Notes: a model not told the origin generated them from the sequence alone. DNA of 64,000 nt from Microbulbifer sp. TB1203 (GCF_030997045.1 NZ_CP116899.1:2677501-2741500), one strand, 5' to 3'; positions 36,530-45,779 are shown, counted from the first letter of the stretch. Numbers and translations are program-made.

Positions 36530-37834
36530 TCAATCGAAGTAAGGCGACCACGCCGGTTCGCGAACATCTCCGCTCTGGGACGGGAGGCTGTACTTAACCC
36601 CGGCATCCAGCGACACCGCCGCCAGGATACCCTTGTCCCCCCGCTTTGTGGCGTACATCAGCATAGCGCCGTTGGGCGCGATGCTGGGGGATTCGTCCAG
36701 GCGCGTCTCGGTGAGAACACGCATTCTGCCGGTATTGATATCCATTGTCGCAATGGTGAATACACCTCTGTTGCGATGGACCATTACCAGCGTTTTCCCA
36801 TCCGGAGATACCCGCGGCCTTGCGTTGTAGTCGCCGTCGAAGGTTAAGCGGTCTACTTGACCGGTGGCAAGAGTCAATTGGTAAATTTGTGGCTTACCTC
36901 CCCTATCCGAGGTGAAAACCAGGGATTTTCCATCCGGCATCCAGTTCGGCTCGGTGTCGATGGAGAAGTGTCGCGTCATGCGGGTGAACTTGCCGCTGTT
37001 CAAATCCAGCACATAGATCTCCGGATTGCCGTCCTTGGAGAGCACCATGGCCAGCTTGGTTCCATCCGGCGACCAGGTGGGCGAGCTGTTGAGGCCCTTG
37101 AAGTTGGTCAGCTGCTGACGGGCCCCGGTGCGCAGGTTCTCGCGGAAGATCGCCGGCCGGCCGGTCTCGAAGGACACATAGGCCACCTCCTGGCCGTCCG
37201 GCGACCACATGGGCGACATCACCGGGGCACTGAAGCGGCGGATCTCCCGGGTGCGGGCGCCGTCGATATCCGACTGCATCAGCGCGTAGCTGGGCTGGCC
37301 GCCGCGGGTGTCCTGTTGCACATAGACCATCTGTGTGGAGAAGGCGCCGCGGATGCCGGTGATCGCCTCGAAGATCTCGTCCGCCGCGCGGTGGGCGATA
37401 TCCCGCAGTTGGCGACTGCCGCCGCTCACCTGCTTGGTGAACATCTTCTGCTGACCAAAGATATTCACCAGGTCGAAGGTCAGCAGGTAACCGGCCGCCT
37501 GGGGTTCTATGCGGCCGGCCACCACGTATTCGGTACCCAGAACCCGCCAGTCACGGAAGGACACCTCGTCCGCGGACTTGGGAAAGGACAGCATGTCCTC
37601 TTTCGGCACCGGCGCGAACAGGCCGCTGCGGCGCAGGTCCGCGGCGACGATGTCGGAGACATCCTCCGGCAGCACGCCGGTACCGGACCAACTGAACGGG
37701 GAAACGGCGATCGGCGTGGGGTCGTCGATACCGCTGGTGATATCCACCACCAACTGGGCACGGGCGCCCATGCTGAGCGATGCGGCGACCACGGCGACGA
37801 GAACCGGGAGTAGCGTAGCGAGTTTTTTAATCAT
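36530..37834 (-). CDS. tolB: Tol-Pal system protein TolB
   Basis: 434 residues: signal peptide (to about 26), an N-terminal alpha/beta domain (about 30-170) and a six-bladed WD40-like propeller (SPMWSPDGQEVAYVSFE, SSPTWSPDGTKLAMVLS, RPRVSPDGKTLVMVH). It is a periplasmic partner of Pal and TolA. The ATG overlaps the tolA stop (ATGA), giving translational coupling; 126 bp separate it from pal. Confidence 0.98.
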   Translation of the reverse strand: MIKKLATLLPVLVAVVAASLSMGARAQLVVDITSGIDDPTPIAVSPFSWSGTGVLPEDVSDIVAADLRRSGLFAPVPKEDMLSFPKSADEVSFRDWRVLGTEYVVAGRIEPQAAGYLLTFDLVNIFGQQKMFTKQVSGGSRQLRDIAHRAADEIFEAITGIRGAFSTQMVYVQQDTRGGQPSYALMQSDIDGARTREIRRFSAPVMSPMWSPDGQEVAYVSFETGRPAIFRENLRTGARQQLTNFKGLNSSPTWSPDGTKLAMVLSKDGNPEIYVLDLNSGKFTRMTRHFSIDTEPNWMPDGKSLVFTSDRGGKPQIYQLTLATGQVDRLTFDGDYNARPRVSPDGKTLVMVHRNRGVFTIATMDINTGRMRVLTETRLDESPSIAPNGAMLMYATKRGDKGILAAVSLDAGVKYSLPSQSGDVREPAWSPYFD

Positions 37835-38586
37835 TGGCGCAGATCTTCGACTCTAAAGTTCAACAGGGTTGTACGCACTTCGCGTTCGAAAAGCGCGGGC
37901 TCCACACGGGCCAGTTCGGCCACCTCGGGAAACACCTCCACCTTGCGGATGGCGGTGAGCACCGAGCGGTCCAGTGCCGCATTGCCGCTGCCTTCCACGA
38001 TGTTGGCCGCCACCACGCGGCCGGTGGGCACAAAGTTTATTTGTACCACGGTGAGCATACCATTGCGCGCACTGGGCGGGCGGCTCCACACGGATTCGAT
38101 GCGCGCCTGGATGGCCTGGGCCACGGACATGACCGCCTGGGTGTCCTCGGTGGCTTCCAGCAGCTCCTCCTCTTCCTCCAGCGCCTCGTCAAAGGCGCTC
38201 TGGCGTTCGCGCTCGAGTTGCTCCTTGCGCTCTTTCTCACGGCGGGCTTTTTCTTCCGCCTCCTTCTTCTTGCGCTCCTGCTCCGCTTTCTTCTTCTCCG
38301 CTTCTTTCTTCTTTCTTTCGGTTTCCGCGCGGCGCTTTTTCTCCGCTTCAGCCTGCCGCCGGCGCTCCAGTTCGCGCTGGCGGCGCTTCTGCTCCAGATC
38401 CACCTTGGGCGGTGTCTTCTTCTTGGTGACCTTGGGCTCGATGGTCACCAGCTTGGCCTGCACGAACTGGGGCATGGGCTTGCGTTCGGGCTTGCTGGTC
38501 GCCTCCCAACCATAGGTGACCACGGCGATCAGCGTCCCGTGCAACAGGAGGCTGATCACAATCGCCAGCGAATAGGAGCCTCGCAT
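37831..38586 (-). CDS. tolA: Cell envelope protein TolA
   Basis: 251 residues from the ATG at 38586. One N-terminal membrane helix (SLAIVISLLLHGTLIAVVTYG, with the SxxxH motif that contacts TolQR) is followed by a long Lys/Glu/Arg-rich helical rod (about 60-145) and a C-terminal TolA/TonB-like domain (QARIESVWSRPPSARNG to the end). It couples the inner-membrane proton motor TolQR to Pal at the outer membrane during division. It begins 8 bp after tolR. Confidence 0.96.
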   Translation of the reverse strand: MRGSYSLAIVISLLLHGTLIAVVTYGWEATSKPERKPMPQFVQAKLVTIEPKVTKKKTPPKVDLEQKRRQRELERRRQAEAEKKRRAETERKKKEAEKKKAEQERKKKEAEEKARREKERKEQLERERQSAFDEALEEEEELLEATEDTQAVMSVAQAIQARIESVWSRPPSARNGMLTVVQINFVPTGRVVAANIVEGSGNAALDRSVLTAIRKVEVFPEVAELARVEPALFEREVRTTLLNFRVEDLRQ

Positions 38587-38594
38587 ATCCCGGC

Positions 38595-39026
38595 TTACTC
38601 CTGCGGCGGCTCGGTGACCAGGCCGACACTGGGCGCACCAGCCTGCTGCAATTGGGTCATGGTGCCGACAATCAGGCCGTATTTGGCGTCGGTGTCGCCC
38701 CACACCAGCACCGGAGTCTTGGGCTTCTGGCGCAATACCTTGGCTACGGTATCGCGGATCTCCGCCAGCGGTTTGGCCTCTTTTTCATCTTTGCCCAGAT
38801 TCAGGTAATAGGTGCCATCGGCGCGCACCGAGACGATCAAAGGCTCGTCGTCGGTGTCCTCGATCGGCGCCGACGGGGCGTCGGGCAGATCCACCTTGAC
38901 CCCCTGCATCAGCAGCGGCGCGGTCACCATAAACACCACCAGCAGCACCAGCATTACGTCGATATAGGGAACGACGTTGATCTCGGAGACCAGTTTTTTC
39001 CTGGGTGCCTTGCGAGCAACACTCAT
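38595..39026 (-). CDS. tolR: Tol-Pal motor protein TolR
   Basis: 143 residues from the ATG at 39026. It is an ExbD/TolR-type protein with a single membrane helix carrying the proton-path Asp (INVVPYIDVMLVLLVVFMVT, Asp23-like) and a periplasmic domain. With TolQ it forms the proton-driven stator that energises TolA. It lies between tolQ and tolA. Confidence 0.97.
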   Translation of the reverse strand: MSVARKAPRKKLVSEINVVPYIDVMLVLLVVFMVTAPLLMQGVKVDLPDAPSAPIEDTDDEPLIVSVRADGTYYLNLGKDEKEAKPLAEIRDTVAKVLRQKPKTPVLVWGDTDAKYGLIVGTMTQLQQAGAPSVGLVTEPPQE

Positions 39027-39039
39027 AGATGCATCCCGT

Positions 39040-39729
39040 CTAGCTGGAGTGCACTTTGCGGTGCAGGATGGAGGAGAACTCCTCGGCGAAGGTCTCGTAA
39101 CTGGACAGCAGCCACTCCGCTTTGGCGGCGTAGCGGTTGTAGGCCAGCACTGCGGGGATCGCCGCGAACAGGCCCATGGCGGTGGCCACCAGGGCCTCAC
39201 TGATGCCGGGCGCCACCGTGGCGATAGTGGCCTGGTGCATGGTGGCCAGGCCCCGGAAAGAATTCATGATGCCCCATACGGTACCGAACAGGCCGATATA
39301 GGGGCTCACCGAGCCCACGCTGGCGAGGAACGGCAGATTCATCTCCAGGCGTTCCTGTTCCCGGGACATCGCCACGCGCATGGCCCGCTCGGAGCCTTCC
39401 ATCACCGCCTCCGGGCTGCTGCGGCCCTGCTGGCGCAGGCGGGTGAACTCAGTAAAGCCGGCGCGGAAGATCGACTCCAGGCCGTGCATCCGCCCCTTCT
39501 CCGCGCGGGCGTTGCCCTCGCGGAACAGCTGGTTGAGGTCCGCTCCGGACCAGAAACGCCGCTCGAAGCCGGACAAGGCGCTCTTGGCGCGGGACAGGTA
39601 GAGACCGCGCTGCACGATCATGACCCAGGAGACCACCGAGGCCAGCAGCAATAGCAACATCACCAGCTGCACCAGCGGACTGGCGGTTAGTATCAGTCCC
39701 CACAGGGAAAGTTGTTCACCGGCGTTCAT
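39040..39729 (-). CDS. tolQ: Tol-Pal motor protein TolQ
   Basis: 229 residues, ExbB/MotA/TolQ family, three membrane helices: one near residues 14-36 and two in the C-terminal half (ASVGSVSPYIGLFGTVWGIM and the stretch with ALVATAMGLFAAIPAVLAYN). The conserved Thr/Gly-rich helices line the proton channel with TolR. It starts 3 bp after the ybgC stop. Confidence 0.98.
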   Translation of the reverse strand: MNAGEQLSLWGLILTASPLVQLVMLLLLLASVVSWVMIVQRGLYLSRAKSALSGFERRFWSGADLNQLFREGNARAEKGRMHGLESIFRAGFTEFTRLRQQGRSSPEAVMEGSERAMRVAMSREQERLEMNLPFLASVGSVSPYIGLFGTVWGIMNSFRGLATMHQATIATVAPGISEALVATAMGLFAAIPAVLAYNRYAAKAEWLLSSYETFAEEFSSILHRKVHSS

Positions 39730-39732
39730 CTT

Positions 39733-40137
39733 TTAACTAGCTGCCTTTAATGCTGAATAAATGGTTTCGGGTAATGCGCAGGGTTTGCGGTTGTCATCGG
39801 CCACGCAGGCGACTTTGACCACACCGGCGCAAATAATTTCATTCCCGCGGTAAATTTCTTGCTCGAAGGTCACCGCGGCACGCCCCAGTTTGCCAATCGA
39901 GGCGGTGGCCCGCAACGCGTCGTCCAGCTGTGCTGAACGGCGGTACTGGATCTCCGCCGAGTGCACCACCAGCAACAGGCCCTGTTGCGGCATTGCGGGC
40001 TTATCATAGCCGAGCGAGCGCATGAATTCTGTGCGCGCGCGCTCCATATACTTCAAATAATTCACGTAGTAGACGATTCCACCCGCGTCTGTGTCTTCTA
40101 TATAGACGCGGATGGGGATGCTGAATGGCTCTTTCAC
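39733..40137 (-). CDS. ybgC: Tol-Pal-associated acyl-CoA thioesterase YbgC
   Basis: 134 residues, hotdog fold. It opens IRVYIEDTDAGGIVYYVNYLKYMERARTEF, containing the catalytic Asp of the 4-hydroxybenzoyl-CoA thioesterase type. It hydrolyses short to medium acyl-CoA and associates with the acyl carrier protein in E. coli. It is the first gene of the tol-pal operon, directly before tolQ. Confidence 0.96.
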   Translation of the reverse strand: MKEPFSIPIRVYIEDTDAGGIVYYVNYLKYMERARTEFMRSLGYDKPAMPQQGLLLVVHSAEIQYRRSAQLDDALRATASIGKLGRAAVTFEQEIYRGNEIICAGVVKVACVADDNRKPCALPETIYSALKAAS

Positions 40138-40165
40138 CCCTGCTCCCTAACTGTTCTGAAATCCC

Positions 40166-40255
40166 GATCGCGGCCATGGGCCGCTCCCGGCCGGACCGCT
40201 CCTACAGGGCATTTATCCTTGTGGGAGAGGCCGCTGGCCGCGATCGATCCGTCCG
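40166..40255. repeat. Inverted pair of REP-like GATCGCGGCCATGGGCCGCT units
   Basis: One unit plus a partial repeat at 40166-40216, and a reverse-orientation unit (GGCCGCTGGCCGCGATC) ending near 40253, fill the ybgC-ruvB gap. The pair would fold into a long hairpin. Confidence 0.7.
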
Positions 40256-40256
40256 G

Positions 40257-41279
40257 CTACCCCGCCCTATCCGGCTTCGGCACGCCGAAATGCTCGTAGG
40301 CCAATGCGGTGACCACCCGCCCCCGCGGAGTACGGGTGATATAGCCCTGCTGGATCAGGAAGGGCTCCAGCACATCCTCGATGGTGTCCCGCTCCTCGCT
40401 GATCGCCGCCGCCAGGCTGTCCACTCCCACCGGGCCGCCGTCGAACTTCTCGATCATCGCCAGCAGCATGCGCCGGTCCAGGTGATCGAAGCCGCGCGCA
40501 TCCACGTTGAGCATGTTCAACGCCAGGTCCGCGATCTCCACACCGACGCTGCCGTCACCTTTCACCTCCGCGTAGTCGCGCACCCGGCGGAGCAGACGGT
40601 TGGCAATCCGCGGCGTTCCGCGGGAGCGGCGCGCCACTTCCAGCGCCCCGCCCTCGTCCATCTCGACACCCATCAATCGAGCGGAGCGGCGCACGATGCT
40701 GGTGAGATCGTCCACGCTGTAGAACTCCAGTCGCTGCACAATGCCGAAGCGGTCGCGCAGTGGCGAGGTGAGCAAACCCGCGCGGGTGGTGGCCCCCACC
40801 AGGGTGAAAGGTGGCAGGTCCAGCTTGATCGAGCGCGCCGCCGGGCCCTCGCCGATCATGATGTCCAACTGGTAGTCCTCCATCGCCGGGTAGAGCACCT
40901 CCTCCACATGGGGGCTGAGGCGGTGGATCTCGTCGATAAACAGCACATCCCCCGGCTCCAGGTTGGTCATCAGCGCGGCCAGGTCGCCGGCTTTCTCCAG
41001 TACCGGGCCGGAGGTGGTCTTGATGGCCACGCCCATCTCCGCGGCGATGATGTTCGCCAGGGTGGTCTTGCCCAATCCCGGCGGACCGAATACCAGGGTG
41101 TGGTCCAGAGCCTCGCTGCGCAGTTTGGCGGCTTGGATAAAGATCTCCATCTGCTCGCGCACCACCGGCTGGCCCACGTAGTCGGCCAGGGATTTTGGGC
41201 GCACGGCGCGGTCGTGCTGGTCCTCTTGGCCAGTGGGGCCTATGGGTTCGGGGGCGATCAGGCGGTCGGCTTCGATCAC
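40257..41279 (-). CDS. ruvB: Holliday junction branch migration helicase RuvB
   Basis: 340 residues, starting at a GTG with GGGGAG 6 nt upstream. An AAA+ motor with Walker A GPPGLGKTTLA, Walker B LFIDEIH, sensor and arginine-finger regions (GATTRAGLLTSPLRDRFG), and a C-terminal winged helix (RGRVVTALAYEHFG). It drives branch migration with RuvA. It is separated from ruvA by a 243-bp repeat element, unusual for a normally tight operon. Confidence 0.98.
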   Translation of the reverse strand: MIEADRLIAPEPIGPTGQEDQHDRAVRPKSLADYVGQPVVREQMEIFIQAAKLRSEALDHTLVFGPPGLGKTTLANIIAAEMGVAIKTTSGPVLEKAGDLAALMTNLEPGDVLFIDEIHRLSPHVEEVLYPAMEDYQLDIMIGEGPAARSIKLDLPPFTLVGATTRAGLLTSPLRDRFGIVQRLEFYSVDDLTSIVRRSARLMGVEMDEGGALEVARRSRGTPRIANRLLRRVRDYAEVKGDGSVGVEIADLALNMLNVDARGFDHLDRRMLLAMIEKFDGGPVGVDSLAAAISEERDTIEDVLEPFLIQQGYITRTPRGRVVTALAYEHFGVPKPDRAG

Positions 41280-41291
41280 AGGGGGCTCCCC

Positions 41292-41522
41292 GAACGCGGA
41301 ATGCAGAACGAACGCGGAATGCAGAACGAATGCGGAATGCAGAACGAATGCGGAATGATGAATGCGGAATGCGGAATACGCGCCGGGCCGCAGTGCCGGG
41401 TTTGAGTGCTGTGCCCGCGATCACACATTGTTGCCGCCGTCGGTTTTGATCGCGGCCATGGGCCGCTCCTACAGGGATAATTCATTTCGCATTTCGCATT
41501 CATCATTTCGCATTCCGCATTC
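41292..41522. repeat. Composite repeat element, copy 2, inside the ruv operon
   Basis: Begins with an 18-bp tandem (GAAYGCGGAATGCAGAAC, three full units from 41292) and more GCGGAATG units, then GCGGAATACGCG, a REP-like GATCGCGGCCATGGGCCGCT (41448-41476), and ends with reversed CATTTCGC/CATTCCGC units up to the ruvA stop. The order of parts is the same as at 9673-10004. Confidence 0.8.
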
Positions 41523-42131
41523 CTAAGCCGGCGCCATACTTTTGAGGGCCAGGCGGATCAGGGTGGCGCTGTCGGCGTCCGGCTGCTCCTTGCAGGCCCT
41601 GGCCACCATTTTTGTGGCCTCGGTGGGCTTGTACCCCAGTGCCGCCAGGGCGCTCTCCGCCTCGCCGGCACAATCGATTTTCGGCGTACTGGCGGCCATC
41701 AGCGGGATATCGTTGGCATCGCCGACCTGGGGCGCCAGCTTGTCGCGCAGTTCGATCACCAGCCGCTCCGCGGTTTTCCGGCCCACCCCTGGCACCTTGA
41801 CCAGCGCGCCGATATTGTCCTCCGCCACGCAACGCGCCAGGGCGTTGCCGTCGAGGCCGGAGAGAATCGCCAGCGCCATCTTCGGGCCCACACCGTTGAC
41901 CTTGATCAGGGTGCGGAACAGCTGGCGATCCCCTTCGCGGATAAAGCCGTACAGCTGCTGCGCGGTTTCCGATACCGCCAGGTGGGTGTGCAGCTGCACC
42001 GCCTGCCCCAGGGGCGGCAGTTCGAAAATCGTGGTCATGGGCGCGAGCACTTCGTAGCCCACTCCCTGCACGTCCACCAGCAACTGCGGCGGCTGCACTG
42101 CGGCGAGGGTGCCGCTCAGTCTTCCGATCAT
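41523..42131 (-). CDS. ruvA: Holliday junction DNA helicase subunit RuvA
   Basis: 202 residues: N-terminal OB fold (MIGRLSGTLAAVQPPQLLVDVQGVGYEV), two helix-hairpin-helix motifs (LIKVNGVGPKMALAILSG; LVKVPGVGRKTAERLVIEL) and a C-terminal UBA-like domain that contacts RuvB. Tetramers bind the four-way junction. It begins 14 bp after ruvC. Confidence 0.98.
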   Translation of the reverse strand: MIGRLSGTLAAVQPPQLLVDVQGVGYEVLAPMTTIFELPPLGQAVQLHTHLAVSETAQQLYGFIREGDRQLFRTLIKVNGVGPKMALAILSGLDGNALARCVAEDNIGALVKVPGVGRKTAERLVIELRDKLAPQVGDANDIPLMAASTPKIDCAGEAESALAALGYKPTEATKMVARACKEQPDADSATLIRLALKSMAPA

Positions 42132-42145
42132 GGATTGTCACTTCC

Positions 42146-42676
42146 TTAAGAAATCGTCAGGCGGCCGCGGCGAAAGCGCCCGCGGGCCCCGCCGGCGGCC
42201 TGAACCAGGGTCTGCGTGGTGTGCATATGGCAGAGGGCCACCGCCAGGGCGTCGGCGGCATCCTCCTGCGGCGAGGCCGGCAACTGCAGCAAGGTCTTCA
42301 CCATATGCTGTACCTGCAGCTTGTCCGCCGCGCCGCTGCCCACGATCGCCTGCTTCACCTTGCGCGCCTCGTACTCCGCCACCGGCAGGTCCGCGCAGGT
42401 GGCGGCCACGATCGCCGCGCCGCGGGCCTGGCCCAGTTTGAGGGCGGAGCCGGCGCTCTTGGACATAAACACGTTTTCGATGGCCATCTGCGTCGGCGCG
42501 TACTGCTGCACTATCTGGCTCACGGCGTCGAAGATCAGCTTGAGCCGCTCCGGCAGCGGGCCATCCGGCAGGCGGATCACGCCACTGGCCACGTAGCAAC
42601 CGCGGCCGCGCTGGATGTCGATCAGGCCGTAGCCGGTTTTGCGCGAGCCGGGGTCTATGCCCAGAATTCGGGTCAA
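42146..42676 (-). CDS. ruvC: Crossover junction endodeoxyribonuclease RuvC
   Basis: 176 residues, RNase H-like resolvase. The first catalytic Asp is in ILGIDPGSRKTGYG and the Glu in MAIENVFMSK; the C-terminal acidic pair lies in PQEDAADALAVALCH. It resolves Holliday junctions with RuvAB. It is upstream of ruvA; yebC precedes it, separated by 168 bp of repeats. Confidence 0.98.
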   Translation of the reverse strand: MTRILGIDPGSRKTGYGLIDIQRGRGCYVASGVIRLPDGPLPERLKLIFDAVSQIVQQYAPTQMAIENVFMSKSAGSALKLGQARGAAIVAATCADLPVAEYEARKVKQAIVGSGAADKLQVQHMVKTLLQLPASPQEDAADALAVALCHMHTTQTLVQAAGGARGRFRRGRLTIS

Positions 42677-42775
42677 GCGGCTCTCCAGTTGGTATCTGTA
42701 TGTTTATATAGTGGCGGGAGTTTCCCAAGGTGGGGGGAAAGCGTCAAGGGAGTCGGTGGTCGGTCAGGATTGGAG

Positions 42776-42843
42776 GGGCGAACCTTGTGTTCGCCCAAGC
42801 GGGCCTGCGGCCCGCAAGCCGAGCTGGAGCTCGGCGCGCCCAG
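42776..42843. repeat. Repeat cluster GGGGCGAACCTTGTGTTCGCC plus the double palindrome
   Basis: 42776-42797 is a unit of the family also seen at 46469-46536. It abuts a second copy (42799-42843) of the 34154-34199 double palindrome, which ends in CCCAGG one base before the TAA stop of yebC. Confidence 0.8.
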
Positions 42844-42844
42844 G

Positions 42845-43588
42845 TTATCCCAACTCCTCCATCACCTCGGCAGGGATATCGGCATTGGTATAGACGTTCT
42901 GCACATCGTCCAGGTCTTCCAGCATGTCCACCAGGGCCATTACCTTCTCCGCACCGTCCTTGTCCATCGGCACGGTGGTGGAGGGAATCATGGCGATCTC
43001 GGCGTTGTCCGGCTTGAAACCCGCCTCTGTCAGCGCGTCCTTCACCGGCATATAGTCCTGGAATTCGGTGGTGACTTCGATGCTGCCGTCTTCGTTGGTC
43101 TCGATATCCTCGGCGCCGGCCTCCAGCGCAGCCTCCATCAGAGCGTCCTCATCGACGCCCGGCTCGTAGTACATCTGGCCCTTGCGCGAGAAAAGGTAGG
43201 CCACGGAGCCGTCGGTGCCCAGGTTGCCGCCGCGCTTGGAAAACGCGTGGCGCACTTCCGCCACTGTGCGGTTGCGATTGTCGGTCAGGCACTCCACCAG
43301 GACGGCGACGCCGCCGACACCGTAACCTTCGTAGGTCACCGCCTCGTAGTTGTCACCCTCGGCATTGCCGGCACCCCGGGCGATGGCCTTGTCGATGGTG
43401 TCGCGCTTCATATTGTTACTGAGCGCCTTGTCGATGGTGGCGCGCAGGGTGGGATTGTCTTCCGGGTTGCCGCCGGCCTTTGCGGCCACGGTCAGCTCGC
43501 GAATGATCTTGGTGAAAATCTTACCGCGCTTGGCGTCCTGGGCCGCTTTGCGGTGTTTGATGTTGGCCCATTTGCTGTGTCCCGCCAT
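42845..43588 (-). CDS. yebC: YebC/PmpR family protein (TACO1-like)
   Basis: 247 residues, typical YebC length. It opens MAGHSKWANIKHRKAAQDAKRG and contains ARGAGNAEGDNYEAVTYEGYG. The family was described as DNA-binding regulators (PmpR) and more recently as translation factors that relieve ribosome pausing; which applies here cannot be told. It lies in the conserved aspS-yebC-ruvC order. Confidence 0.96.
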   Translation of the reverse strand: MAGHSKWANIKHRKAAQDAKRGKIFTKIIRELTVAAKAGGNPEDNPTLRATIDKALSNNMKRDTIDKAIARGAGNAEGDNYEAVTYEGYGVGGVAVLVECLTDNRNRTVAEVRHAFSKRGGNLGTDGSVAYLFSRKGQMYYEPGVDEDALMEAALEAGAEDIETNEDGSIEVTTEFQDYMPVKDALTEAGFKPDNAEIAMIPSTTVPMDKDGAEKVMALVDMLEDLDDVQNVYTNADIPAEVMEELG

Positions 43589-43665
43589 CTATCTCTCCGG
43601 TATTGCTCCGTTGTGGCTCAATGTATTTTTGTCGTCACCCCGGCGCCGGAATGACGACAGTGCAG

Positions 43666-45444
43666 TTAACCGACCTGCTCTTCCTTCGGGCGCAGGCGGA
43701 TATTCAGCTCGCGCAGCTGCTTGGCTTCCACCGTGCCCGGGGCGTCGGTCATCACGTCGGCCGCGCTCTGGGTTTTGGGGAAGGCGATGACGTCGCGAAT
43801 GGAGTCGCTTCCGGTCATCAGCATCACCAGTCGGTCGAGACCAAATGCCAGGCCGCCGTGGGGCGGTGCACCGTATTTGAGGGCGTCGAGCAGGAAACCG
43901 AACTTCTCACGCTGCTCCTTTTCGTCGATACCCAGGGTGCGGAACACCGCCTGCTGCATGGACTGGTCGTGGATACGGATGGAGCCGCCGCCCAGCTCGG
44001 TGCCGTTGAGCACCATGTCGTAAGCTCGGGACAGTGCGTCCAGCGGTGCCTTTTCCAGCTCCTCCGGGGTGCAGGAGGGCGCGGTGAAGGGATGGTGCAG
44101 GGAAGTGAGGCTGCCGCCGTCCTCTTCCTCGAACATGGGGAAGTCCACCACCCACAGGGGCGCCCACTCTCGGGTGTACAGGTCCAGGTCTTCACCCAGT
44201 TTGCAGCGCAGCGCGCCCAGGGCCTCGGAGACCACCTTGCGGCTGTCGGCGCCGAAGAAAATCAGGTCGCCGTTCTCCGCCTCGAGCCGCTCGAGGATCG
44301 CGGCACGCACACTCTCGGGCAGGAACTTGACGATGGGCGACTGCAGGCCGTTCTCCAGGTCCGACTTGTCGTTGACCTTGATATAAGCCAGGCCCTTGGC
44401 ACCGTAGATGCCGACGAACTTGCCGTAGTCGTCGATCTGCTTGCGGGTGAGTTTGTCGTTGCCGCCGGGCACCTTCAGGGCGGCCACACGGCCCTTGGGA
44501 TCGTTGGCCGGGCCGGAGAACACCTTGAACTCCACCTCGGTCATCAGGTCCTTGATCTCCACCAGTTCCAGCGGGATGCGCAGGTCCGGCTTGTCGGAGC
44601 CGTATTTGAGGATTGCCTCCCAGTGAGACATGCGCGGGAACTCGCCCAGGTCCACATCTTTCAATTCTTTGAACAGACTGCGGATCATGCCCTCGGTGAT
44701 GGACATGATTTCGCCCTCGCCGAGGAAGGCGGTCTCGATATCGATCTGGGTGAATTCCGGCTGGCGGTCCGCGCGCAGGTCCTCGTCGCGGAAGCACTTG
44801 GCGATCTGGTAGTAGCGGTCGAATCCGGACACCATCAACAGCTGCTTGAACAGCTGCGGCGACTGCGGCAGGGCGAAGAACTTGCCCTCGTGGGTGCGGC
44901 TGGGCACCAGGTAGTCCCGCGCGCCCTCGGGGGTGGCGCGGGTCAGGATCGGGGTTTCGATATCCAGGAAACCCTCGCCGTCCAGGTAGTTGCGCACGGC
45001 GGTGGTGAGCTTGGAGCGAAAGCGCAGATTGCGCTGCATCTCATTGCGGCGCAGGTCCAGGTAGCGGTATTTGAGGCGCACGTCCTCGCCCACCGCGGTG
45101 TGCTCGTCCAACTGGAACGGCGGGGTCTCCGCGCTGTTGAGGATTTCCAGCGCGGTGCCATAGATCTCCACTTCGCCGGTATTCATATTCGGGTTTACCG
45201 TCTCCGGCGAGCGCGCGCGCACGTGGCCGGTCACCTTGAGCACGTACTCGCTGCGTACCCGGTCCGCCTGCTCGAAGTGGGCGCCCGCATCCGGGTCGAA
45301 CACCACCTGCACTATGCCGTCGCGGTCGCGCAGGTCGATAAAGATCACCCCGCCGTGGTCGCGGCGGCGGTCCACCCAGCCACACAGGGTTACTTCGCGG
45401 TCTATATCCGCGGAACGAAGGGCGCCACAGTAGTCGGTGCGCAT
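43666..45444 (-). CDS. aspS: Aspartate-tRNA ligase
   Basis: 592 residues, bacterial class IIb synthetase. It has an N-terminal OB-fold anticodon domain (CGWVDRRRDHGGVIFIDLRDRDG), class II motif 2 (FRDEDLRADRQPEFTQIDIE), a bacterial insert domain, and motif 3 near the C-terminus (GLAFGLDRLVMLMTG). It charges tRNA-Asp; whether it also charges tRNA-Asn cannot be judged without checking for asnS/gatCAB elsewhere. It is the first gene of the aspS-yebC-ruvCAB run. Confidence 0.98.
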   Translation of the reverse strand: MRTDYCGALRSADIDREVTLCGWVDRRRDHGGVIFIDLRDRDGIVQVVFDPDAGAHFEQADRVRSEYVLKVTGHVRARSPETVNPNMNTGEVEIYGTALEILNSAETPPFQLDEHTAVGEDVRLKYRYLDLRRNEMQRNLRFRSKLTTAVRNYLDGEGFLDIETPILTRATPEGARDYLVPSRTHEGKFFALPQSPQLFKQLLMVSGFDRYYQIAKCFRDEDLRADRQPEFTQIDIETAFLGEGEIMSITEGMIRSLFKELKDVDLGEFPRMSHWEAILKYGSDKPDLRIPLELVEIKDLMTEVEFKVFSGPANDPKGRVAALKVPGGNDKLTRKQIDDYGKFVGIYGAKGLAYIKVNDKSDLENGLQSPIVKFLPESVRAAILERLEAENGDLIFFGADSRKVVSEALGALRCKLGEDLDLYTREWAPLWVVDFPMFEEEDGGSLTSLHHPFTAPSCTPEELEKAPLDALSRAYDMVLNGTELGGGSIRIHDQSMQQAVFRTLGIDEKEQREKFGFLLDALKYGAPPHGGLAFGLDRLVMLMTGSDSIRDVIAFPKTQSAADVMTDAPGTVEAKQLRELNIRLRPKEEQVG

Positions 45445-45497
45445 GGAGTCAAATTCCCGTAGTCGATTATTGGATTGTCAATTTAGCCCGGGGCTGG

Positions 45498-45779
45498 TCA
45501 ACTGGCCCCGGCGGCGGGTTTGTCCGCCTTTGCCCCGCTCTTTGCCCCACCCTCCTTGGGCTTGGCCGCATCTCCGGCCAGGTTCTTCTTCTTTCCACCG
45601 GTCTTGAAGTCGGTTTCGTACCAGCCGCCGCCCTTGAGGCGGAAGCCGGCCGCTGAGATCTTCTTGCGCAGGGTGGCCCCGTTGCAGGCGGGGCAGTCCG
45701 TCAGAGGGGCGTCACTCATGCGCTGCAGGGCCTCCATCTGGTGGCCGCAGGCGCTGCACTGGTATTCGTAGATCGGCAT
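45498..45779 (-). CDS. FmdB-family zinc-ribbon protein
   Basis: 93 residues from the ATG at 45779. The N-terminus, MPIYEYQCSACGHQME, with the second pair CPAC, forms the CxxC...CxxC zinc ribbon, and a Lys/Gly/Ala-rich low-complexity tail follows. The family is common directly upstream of aspS in gammaproteobacteria, as here (54 bp). Its role is unknown; the name comes from a supposed regulator of formamidase genes. Confidence 0.9.
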   Translation of the reverse strand: MPIYEYQCSACGHQMEALQRMSDAPLTDCPACNGATLRKKISAAGFRLKGGGWYETDFKTGGKKKNLAGDAAKPKEGGAKSGAKADKPAAGAS

